DNA of 29,849 bases from CAYLLD01 sp964425135 (GTDB taxonomy: Bacteria; Pseudomonadota; Alphaproteobacteria; Rhodobacterales; Rhodobacteraceae), in assembly GCA_964425135.1 (NCBI GenBank), contig CAYRKW010000040.1, positions 1 to 29,849 of the forward strand. The letters run 5' to 3'. Numbering within the stretch: position 1 is the first letter of the stretch; each line of letters opens with the position of its first letter. The notes under the pieces were generated by a model. It had not been told where the DNA came from. It saw only the letters and a list, made by a program, of their open reading frames with translations, and did no database searches. This document shows, piece by piece, positions 24,103 through 29,849 of this stretch. The position numbers were made by a program, and so were the translations under genes.

Positions 24103-24675
24103 TCAGGCGGCATAGGTCTCCATCGACACGCGATACCCGCCCTGGTCAAGATACGAGACCTCAGGCTCGGTGGTGGGCCTACCCAGATACGCGTTGCGAT
24201 ACGGGAAGCGTCCGAACTGGCGGATAACATCGCGATGCGCCTGCGCATGTTTGAGCGTCTCGGTGCCATACTTTGGCATCCGCAGCGCGATCAACCGCAC
24301 GCAGCGTTCCTGATCCATCAGGCTTTCCGAATGCATCAGCGGCATGTAGAAAAACTGCCGTTGTGGCTCTGGAACCTTCAGATCATGTCCCATCACAATC
24401 GATCGTTTGGTCGCCGCAACCGCCGCCGCATCACTGGCGTAAGCCAAATCCGTGCCGCGGTACATGTTGCGCGGGAACTGGTCCAGAAGGATGATCAGCC
24501 CAAGTGCCGTGTCAGGATTGCAAAGCCACGACCCAAACTCGCCACTGCTGGCGCGCTTCCAAAGTCCTTCAAATTCGCTGGTAATTTGTTTGTCGAGTTG
24601 ATCTGACGATTGATACCACCGCTTCGGTCCAACCTCGTCGATCCAAAAATCAACAATTCGTTTTGCGTCACTCAT
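24103..24675 (-). CDS. DUF924 family protein
   Basis: A 190-residue protein of the DUF924 family. Family hallmarks are VDFWIDEVGPKRWYQSSDQLD at the start, LIILLDQFPRNMYRGTDLAYASDAAA in the middle (quoted in two parts as LIILLDQFPRN and MYRGTDLAYASD) and FFYMPLMHSESLMDQE. It is probably a cytoplasmic all-helical protein of the TPR-like type. The biochemical role is unknown. GAGGGGTG lies before the ATG. It follows the MFS gene on the same strand after 58 bases and may be co-transcribed with it, ending at the hairpin described nearby. Confidence 0.88.
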   Translation of the reverse strand: MSDAKRIVDFWIDEVGPKRWYQSSDQLDKQITSEFEGLWKRASSGEFGSWLCNPDTALGLIILLDQFPRNMYRGTDLAYASDAAAVAATKRSIVMGHDLKVPEPQRQFFYMPLMHSESLMDQERCVRLIALRMPKYGTETLKHAQAHRDVIRQFGRFPYRNAYLGRPTTEPEVSYLDQGGYRVSMETYAA

Positions 24676-24733
24676 TTACACACCCCTCACTAAGTTACTA
24701 ACACCACCAGTTGGCAGTTGAATTTGATTCTCG

Positions 24734-26050
24734 TCAAGAATTATCCACAGCTTTACTTGAAGATGTCTTTTCTGTGTCATTTTCGCCCTGCTCTTCAATC
24801 GCCGCCTCCGCCTCAATGGCCTGATCACTGGCAATTTCCTGAACCGCTTCGACTGTGACCGGTGAGGCCTGCATTGAGACAGCCGTGTAGGCGCCGGTTT
24901 CATCGACGGACACCGCCTCGCGCTGGGTCATCCGGTAGACCGCATAGACGGCCGTGATCGCGAGCAACGCAGCGATAAAACCGAAAAAACTGCTCGGCCC
25001 CACATTGCCCATCAACCACCCCACAACCAGAGGTCCCGAGATCGCGCCAAGTCCGTTGAGGAAAATCAAACCGCCAGAGGCCGCCGCCATATCCTCATGC
25101 TCCAGATAATCATTGGTATAGGCCAGCAAGAGCGAATAGAGCGGATTGGCCACCCCGCCCATGATGAAGGCAAGGATCAGCAGCACCGAAAAATGCTCCG
25201 ACAGTGGAATACCCACTACCATGGAAATCGCGCCAAAACCCGTCACCGCCGCGATCAACCGGCGGCGATCCATGCGGTCGGAGATATATCCCAGCGGGTA
25301 CTGCATGATCAGCCCACCCACATAGATCGTGCCCACAAAAATCGACAGCTGACCAATCGAAAGCTCCTGCTGCGTTGCGTAAACGCCCGCCATCCCGAAC
25401 TGCGCCGCAAAGACCCCGCCGAGCATGAAAATGCCAAAGCACCCCAACGGCGATATCGTCCAGAGCTTTCGCAAAGGCATCGCCTTGGTCGCCTCAAACG
25501 CAGGCGCTGGCGAGACCGAAAGCAGGATCGGCCCAAAGGAGATCGAAACCAGCACCGACATCAGCGCAAACAACACAAACCCATTGACGTCGGCGACATT
25601 GAGAAGAGCCTGGGCTGATATGATCCCGGCCATCTGCACAATCAGATAAGCCGACAGCGCTTTGCCCCGCGTCTCATTCGTCGCCACATCATTGAGCCAA
25701 CTTTCCGCGACAACATAAACGCCAGAAAAGCAAAACCCGACAATAATCCGAAGCAAAACCCAAACCCAAGGATACGGCAGCGCGGCGTAGAGAATGAACA
25801 CCGCAGAGATAAAAGATGCCAGCGCCGCAAACACACGAACATGCCCCACCCGCCGGATCAATTCCGGAGCAACGCGCGAGCCGATAAGAAAGCCGACGAA
25901 ATACCCCGACATGACAACTGACATCGTCGTCGCCGAGAAACCTTCGAAATCGCCGCGCACCGCCAAAAGCGTGCCTTGAAGGCCGTTGCCCACCATCAAG
26001 AGCAGCACACCCAGTAACAGCGCCCAAGCATTCGAAAGCACAAAACTCAT
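24734..26050 (-). CDS. MFS transporter (YcaD/YfkF-like)
   Basis: A 438-residue major facilitator with twelve hydrophobic segments by eye. The loop 2-3 motif reads GYFVGFLIGSRVAPELIRRVGHVR and the second half has LGYISDRMDRRRLI, the matching loop 8-9 motif (quoted in parts as GYFVGFLIGSR and YISDRMDRRRL). After the last helix a tail of about 65 residues is acidic and rich in Ala, Glu and Ser. The internal ATG at 26050 is chosen because GGGAG lies six bases upstream and the protein then starts directly before helix 1; an ATG at 26074 adds eight basic residues. The substrate is unknown. The next gene on the strand upstream is queA, 94 bases away. Confidence 0.88.
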   Translation of the reverse strand: MSFVLSNAWALLLGVLLLMVGNGLQGTLLAVRGDFEGFSATTMSVVMSGYFVGFLIGSRVAPELIRRVGHVRVFAALASFISAVFILYAALPYPWVWVLLRIIVGFCFSGVYVVAESWLNDVATNETRGKALSAYLIVQMAGIISAQALLNVADVNGFVLFALMSVLVSISFGPILLSVSPAPAFEATKAMPLRKLWTISPLGCFGIFMLGGVFAAQFGMAGVYATQQELSIGQLSIFVGTIYVGGLIMQYPLGYISDRMDRRRLIAAVTGFGAISMVVGIPLSEHFSVLLILAFIMGGVANPLYSLLLAYTNDYLEHEDMAAASGGLIFLNGLGAISGPLVVGWLMGNVGPSSFFGFIAALLAITAVYAVYRMTQREAVSVDETGAYTAVSMQASPVTVEAVQEIASDQAIEAEAAIEEQGENDTEKTSSSKAVDNS

Positions 26051-26144
26051 CGCTCGCTCCCATCTTCGGGCCATTATTTGTCAGGCGGTTGTCCCATTTT
26101 CCAATAGTCCTACAACCTGCACACAGATCAATCGATCACGACAA

Positions 26145-27224
26145 TTATGCGTCGTTTTTGTGTGAAACGCTGCGCAGCCCCTCGTCCGGGAAAAGCAGCG
26201 AGCTGTCTCCATACGAGAAAAAACGCATCTTCTCTTCTATCGCGCGCTCGTAAATATTTGCTATCCGCGCGCGCCCCATCAGCGCTGAGACCAGCATCAT
26301 CAGCGTCGATTTTGGCAGATGGAAATTCGTCATCAGCCCATCCGCGATCTTAAACGCATAACCGGGCGTGATGAAAATATCCGTCTCACCCGTCCACGGC
26401 CCGATGCCCTTATGCCCCGTCGCCGCGCTCTCGATCAGACGCAGCGCCGTTGTTCCCACCGGAATGACCCGCCCACCGTTCTTGATCGTCTCATTGATCT
26501 GCGTTGCAGCCTCTTGCGAGACATGCCCCCACTCCGCATGCATTTTGTGATCGGCAATATTATCCACCTTCACCGGCAAGAACGTCCCGATCCCCACGTG
26601 GAGCGTTACATAACAAAACCCGATGTTAGTCCGACGTAAGTCCGATAAAAGTCCGACATCAAAATGGAGCGAGGCCGTCGGCGCCGCAACCGCGCCCGGC
26701 GTCTTTGCAAAAACCGTCTGATAGGCCTCCAGATCGTCGGCATCCGGCGCGCGTTTTGATGCGATATAAGGCGGCAGCGGCATGGTTCCGGCCAGCGCCA
26801 AAGCCTCCAGCAAGCCCGGCGCGTCATAATCAAACGCAATCACCGCAAACCCGTCAACCGGTGCTGCATCCACCCGCCCGGACAAATGCGGCCCGAAAGA
26901 AATCATATCCCCCTCCCGCAATTTTCGCGCGGGTTTGGCCAGCACCTGCCACAGGTCCTCCGACACTTCCTTGGTTAGCGTCACTTCGACCCTAGCGCTC
27001 ACATCTCCCCTGACACGCACCCCGGCAAGCCGCGCTGGTAGCACTTTGGTGTCATTGAGAACGAGCAAATCTCCATCACGCAAAAACGACCTGATATCAG
27101 AAACTTGCGCAATGTTTATCATGTCACCCTGCGCCACCAGCAAGCGCGAAGCAGGCCTGGGCGAGACAGGGCGCAGCGCAATCAACTCTTGCGGCAGGTC
27201 AAAATCAAAATCGCTTAACTTCAT
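26145..27224 (-). CDS. queA: S-adenosylmethionine:tRNA ribosyltransferase-isomerase
   Basis: QueA transfers and isomerises the ribose of S-adenosylmethionine onto preQ1 in tRNA, giving epoxyqueuosine. Length is 359 residues. Family motifs are MKLSDFDFDLPQELIA, VLNDTKVLPARL, PTASLHFD, VTLHVGIGTFLPV, HAEW and LPKSTLMMLVSALMG. All are intact and the protein is of normal length. It diverges from bcp with 83 bases between the two start codons. A short tandem repeat runs through the codons just before VTLHVG without altering protein length. No queuosine partner gene such as tgt is adjacent within the window. Confidence 0.96.
   Translation of the reverse strand: MKLSDFDFDLPQELIALRPVSPRPASRLLVAQGDMINIAQVSDIRSFLRDGDLLVLNDTKVLPARLAGVRVRGDVSARVEVTLTKEVSEDLWQVLAKPARKLREGDMISFGPHLSGRVDAAPVDGFAVIAFDYDAPGLLEALALAGTMPLPPYIASKRAPDADDLEAYQTVFAKTPGAVAAPTASLHFDVGLLSDLRRTNIGFCYVTLHVGIGTFLPVKVDNIADHKMHAEWGHVSQEAATQINETIKNGGRVIPVGTTALRLIESAATGHKGIGPWTGETDIFITPGYAFKIADGLMTNFHLPKSTLMMLVSALMGRARIANIYERAIEEKMRFFSYGDSSLLFPDEGLRSVSHKNDA
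26615..26658. repeat. 11-bp tandem repeat inside queA
   Basis: On plus the units are AAAACCCGATG, TTAGTCCGACG, TAAGTCCGATA and AAAGTCCGACA, with consensus NNAGTCCGANN; the first unit is the most diverged. Because 11 is not a multiple of three, the repeat is invisible at protein level. The coded segment matches other QueA proteins in length. Confidence 0.85.
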
Positions 27225-27307
27225 GTCTCAATCAACCGTCTGGACTTGTCTTGTCATGCGAGTGACACATACTTAACGCCAAATGCAAATGAACAGAGAG
27301 CGCAAAC

Positions 27308-27775
27308 ATGTCCAGCCCGACTATTGGTGATCCCCTCCCTGAGTTTTCCCTGCCACGTGATGGCGGCGGCACAGCGTCAAAGTCAGACTATACAGGGCAA
27401 AAACTGGTGCTCTACTTCTACCCCAAAGACGACACACCCGGCTGTACAAAAGAAGCCATTGGTTTCACCGAAATGGCCGATGAATTCGCCAAAGCGGGCG
27501 CTGCGATCTTGGGCGTCTCCAAAGACAGCGTTTCTAAACACGACAAATTCATCACCAAACACGATCTGAAAATCCCACTCGCCTCCGATGAAAACGGATC
27601 GCTCTGCGAAGACCTCGGCGTCTGGGTCGAAAAATCTATGTACGGCAAGACCTATATGGGGATTGAACGCGCGACATTTGTGATCGATGGAGATGGCACA
27701 ATTGCGCAGGACTGGCGCAAGGTGCGCGTTCCCGGCCATGTTGAGGCGGTTTTGGAATTCGTTAAGGGCATGTAA
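27308..27775 (+). CDS. bcp: Thioredoxin-dependent thiol peroxidase (BCP/PrxQ)
   Basis: A 155-residue atypical peroxiredoxin that reduces hydrogen and organic peroxides with thioredoxin. The peroxidatic Cys46 lies in YPKDDTPGCTKEA, with the conserved Thr43-Pro44. The residue five positions on, which is the resolving Cys in E. coli BCP, is Ile51 here. The only other Cys is Cys100 in SLCEDLGVWVEKSMYGK, a position conserved in the family but not the classical resolving one. The ATG is preceded by AGAGAGCG, a weak ribosome site. It diverges from queA. Confidence 0.94.
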   Translation: MSSPTIGDPLPEFSLPRDGGGTASKSDYTGQKLVLYFYPKDDTPGCTKEAIGFTEMADEFAKAGAAILGVSKDSVSKHDKFITKHDLKIPLASDENGSLCEDLGVWVEKSMYGKTYMGIERATFVIDGDGTIAQDWRKVRVPGHVEAVLEFVKGM

Positions 27776-27809
27776 ACCTTACCTTCACAATTAGGACGGC
27801 CCGACATAA

Positions 27810-27827
27810 TCGGCGAATTTTCGCCGA
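27810..27827. repeat. Hairpin in the bcp-M23 gap
   Basis: TCGGCGA and TCGCCGA form a perfect 7-bp stem with a 4-base loop, 35 bases after the bcp stop. No T-run follows on either strand, so it is not a classical terminator; it could stabilise the bcp transcript end. Confidence 0.5.
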
Positions 27828-27938
27828 AGCACGATATCACACTGAAATCCCCTGCGAAATTCGAATACCGCCTTTGATCTCAGGGCTATATCCTGTAGGC
27901 ACTTCGAAATCTGAGACAGTTAAGGGACCTCATTAGCA

Positions 27939-29276
27939 ATGAGCGCTGCACGCAACAACAAGGGATCGTACCTGAGTCGAATCCTGCCCGAGCAGCGCAT
28001 CTATGTTAAAACCGGCGAGTCCCACACACGTTATTTCAAGCTCGGATCAAAGGCACAGGCGGGTCTGGCGTGTGTTGCGTTTCTGGGCGTCTCTTGGGTG
28101 ATCGTCGCCTCCTCAGCACTTTTGCTCAACTGGGTGAGCGCCGATAGCGAGGCGCATCAGAGCCAGGTCATGCGCGACGCCTACGAAGCCCGCATCGCAG
28201 CACTGTCAGAAGAACGTGATAACCGCACCCGCGAGGCGGCTGCCGTTCAGGACCGCTTCCATCTCGCGCTGGCCGAGATTTCTCGCAACCAGACCGAACT
28301 CATGCGGATGCAGGAAAATCGCCGCGAGCTGATGGCGGCGCTTGCTACCATGCGCCAGAAATTTGGCCGCGCAATCGATGGTCGCGATCTTGCCCGTTCC
28401 GAAGCAGATGCGCTGTCGACCGAATTGCGCCAATTGGCGAGCCGGTTTGAAAACCAATCTGGCACCGAGACAGACCTCAGCGATACGCTCAACACGATTT
28501 CCACCGCGCTCAGCGATGTCGTTCAGGACCGCGATAGCTCTAAAGAACGTCTGATCTCGCTCGAAGATGAATTGGCGGGCCTCGAATTTCGCGAGCGCGT
28601 AAATGCCGACCGTCAGGAACGCATTTTCAGTCAGTTGGAAGACGCTGTTCTGATTACGCTCGATCCGCTGGAAAAACTGCTGGAGGCCAGCGGTAAGGAT
28701 GTCGAGGTTCTGCTCGAGCAAGTCCGCCGCCAGTATTCCGGCTCTGGCGGTCCGTTCATCCCTGCCGCGCTGCCCCTCGGGACCGAGGGAGATGAAACCG
28801 GCGAACGCTTCCGCCTTTTGATGGATAAATTCGACCGCGCACATTTGCTGCAAGTTGCGGCTGCAAAAATGCCGCTCTTCATGCCCGTTAAAGGCGGCGT
28901 TCGCCACACCTCCGGTTTCGGCCAGCGCCGAGATCCGATCACAGGTCGCGCGCGCGCGCACAACGGACAGGATTTGGCCGGGAGCCCCGGCACACCGATC
29001 CTCGCAACCGGCGATGGAACCGTGATTACGGCCATGCGCCAATCCGGCTATGGCAATGTGGTGAAAATCCGCCACGCCTTCGGCTACACCACAGTTTATG
29101 CCCATTTGAATAAAATTACGGTAAAACAAGGTGAAAAAGTCACACAAGGCGATGTTATAGGTGGCATGGGCAACACAGGTCGTAGTACAGGTACGCACCT
29201 ACACTATGAGATTCGCATCGATGGCAAACCTGTCAATCCGATGCCCTATATGAAGGCAGCGAGAAATGTTTTCTAA
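27939..29276 (+). CDS. M23 family metallopeptidase with coiled coil (LmdC/MepM-like)
   Basis: A membrane-anchored peptidoglycan endopeptidase of 445 residues. A basic cytoplasmic N-terminus leads to a membrane helix at about 41-64. A long coiled coil follows (about 75-220, rich in Glu, Arg, Gln and Leu). The C-terminal LytM domain spans about 310-435. Zinc ligands are His341-x3-Asp345 (HNGQD) and His422 in HLHYEI, with His389 (YAHL) as the catalytic residue: a complete active site. Many divisome-associated LytM factors lack these, so this one should be active. The stop overlaps the bactofilin start by 11 bases. Inference: the bactofilin polymer positions this enzyme to shape the cell wall. 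Confidence 0.92.
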   Translation: MSAARNNKGSYLSRILPEQRIYVKTGESHTRYFKLGSKAQAGLACVAFLGVSWVIVASSALLLNWVSADSEAHQSQVMRDAYEARIAALSEERDNRTREAAAVQDRFHLALAEISRNQTELMRMQENRRELMAALATMRQKFGRAIDGRDLARSEADALSTELRQLASRFENQSGTETDLSDTLNTISTALSDVVQDRDSSKERLISLEDELAGLEFRERVNADRQERIFSQLEDAVLITLDPLEKLLEASGKDVEVLLEQVRRQYSGSGGPFIPAALPLGTEGDETGERFRLLMDKFDRAHLLQVAAAKMPLFMPVKGGVRHTSGFGQRRDPITGRARAHNGQDLAGSPGTPILATGDGTVITAMRQSGYGNVVKIRHAFGYTTVYAHLNKITVKQGEKVTQGDVIGGMGNTGRSTGTHLHYEIRIDGKPVNPMPYMKAARNVF

Positions 29277-29733
29277 AACAAAGACATCCGAAGACGGCAG
29301 CGATCAATCCGCAACCTCCAAAGACACCTCCAGCAAGGCATCGTCTATGACAGCAGATATCCCCTCCGCTCCAAAAGCAAAACCGGCACCTTCCGTTTTG
29401 TCCTCAGACCTTGAGATCAAGGGCAATCTGAAAACAACCGGCGATATTCAGATCGAGGGAAAGATCGACGGCGACATCCGCGCGCATCTGCTGACAGTTG
29501 GCGAGGGCGCGACGGTCAAAGGCGAAGTGACGGCCGATGATGTTATCGTCAATGGCCGCGTCATTGGCCGGGTGCGTGGTCTGAAAGTCCGCCTGACCTC
29601 CAGCGCCCGCGTTGAAGGCGATGTGATCCACAAGACCATCGCCATCGAGAGCGGCGCGCATTTCGAAGGCTCCGTGCAGCGTCAGGACGATCCCCTGAAT
29701 GCATCCAGCAAGAAGCCAAACGGCACCGCCTAA
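29266..29733 (+). CDS. bacA: Bactofilin (polymer-forming cytoskeletal protein)
   Basis: A 155-residue bactofilin, a protein that self-assembles into nucleotide-free filaments at the membrane. The N-terminus is MFSKTKTSED, matching the short MFSK-type membrane-targeting motif of other bactofilins. A disordered Ser/Thr/Lys/Pro-rich linker follows (about 10-44). The right-handed beta-helical core runs from about 47 to 140 with repeated hydrophobic-Gly patterns (IKGNLKTTGDIQIEGKIDGDI, seen as turns such as IEGKIDGDI, VKGEVTADDVIVNG and VEGDVIHKTIAIESG). A short tail ends the protein. It overlaps the M23 gene, a pairing seen in many Proteobacteria, and is followed by a terminator. The symbol is by analogy with Caulobacter. 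Confidence 0.92.
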   Translation: MFSKTKTSEDGSDQSATSKDTSSKASSMTADIPSAPKAKPAPSVLSSDLEIKGNLKTTGDIQIEGKIDGDIRAHLLTVGEGATVKGEVTADDVIVNGRVIGRVRGLKVRLTSSARVEGDVIHKTIAIESGAHFEGSVQRQDDPLNASSKKPNGTA

Positions 29734-29757
29734 GCGAATTTGCAAGAATCAATTGAG

Positions 29758-29784
29758 AAAGCCGCGATATGTTTCGCGGCTTTT
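29758..29784 (+). terminator. Rho-independent terminator after the bactofilin gene
   Basis: AAAGCCGCGA pairs with TCGCGGCTTT around a 6-base loop (TATGTT), and TTTTGCGTTTTG follows. A perfect 10-bp stem 24 bases after the stop codon makes this a strong call. It ends the M23-bactofilin transcript. Confidence 0.88.
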
Positions 29785-29849
29785 GCGTTTTGCTCATCTA
29801 AAGTATCCCTTTTGATCAAGCTCTAATTTCGACCCATTCTCTGTCTTCT

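Noticed and set aside
28206..29198. Open frame of 330 codons on minus
   Set aside because: Antisense to the M23 peptidase gene; no recognisable domain.
1..29849. Search for CRISPR, integrase at tRNA genes, IS ends, toxin-antitoxin or defence genes
   Set aside because: No direct-repeat spacer arrays, transposase motifs or integrase genes seen; both tRNA genes are flanked by ordinary chromosomal genes.

Overview
The window looks like core chromosome of an alphaproteobacterium of the Rhodobacterales (Roseobacter/Rhodobacter relatives). The assignment rests on protein similarity and on gene order: SPOR lipoprotein-dacC-tmk-holB-tatD, SPOR-scpA-scpB beside argS, and M23 peptidase-bactofilin. The sequence is GC-rich by eye and densely coded. 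I see no rRNA, insertion sequence, phage gene, integrase or CRISPR array. The longest gaps without a gene are 10214-10438, 91-291 and 22403-22591, all below 300 bases.

Layout, left to right. A tRNA-Ser(UGA) lies on the minus strand at the left edge. A plus-strand operon at 292-6684 follows: SPOR lipoprotein, D-Ala-D-Ala carboxypeptidase, thymidylate kinase, DNA polymerase III delta', TatD nuclease, PhnP-like metallo-hydrolase and AEC permease, mostly with overlapping stops and starts. A minus-strand block at 6699-14465 holds an EamA permease, an ETHE1/Blh-like metallo-hydrolase, scpB, scpA, an unusually long SPOR protein and argS. Next come an HpaI-type aldolase (+), a LACTB2-like metallo-hydrolase (-), an EnvZ-like histidine kinase (+), hisA (-), a DUF2147 protein (+), an M50B membrane protease (+), fabI (+) and a xanthine phosphoribosyltransferase (+) that ends in a strong bidirectional terminator. 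Then a small exported protein (-), tRNA-Trp (-), a DUF374 acyltransferase (+), dihydrolipoyl dehydrogenase (-), a DUF924 protein (-), an MFS permease (-) and queA (-). The right end carries bcp, an M23 peptidase and a bactofilin, all on plus, closed by a terminator.

Functionally there are two themes. One is the cell wall and envelope: two SPOR proteins, the PBP5-type carboxypeptidase, the M23 endopeptidase with its bactofilin, FabI and the acyltransferase. The other is DNA and chromosome upkeep: Tmk, HolB, TatD and ScpAB. The remainder is translation (two tRNAs, ArgS, QueA), metabolism and transport.

I found no convincing new multi-gene defence or mobile system. The best leads are the SPOR protein with a cytoplasmic extension of about 350 residues carrying 9-residue repeats, the apparent absence of nagZ between that gene and scpA, the overlapping M23-bactofilin pair, the separation of hisA from other his genes, and the 11-bp tandem repeat inside queA.
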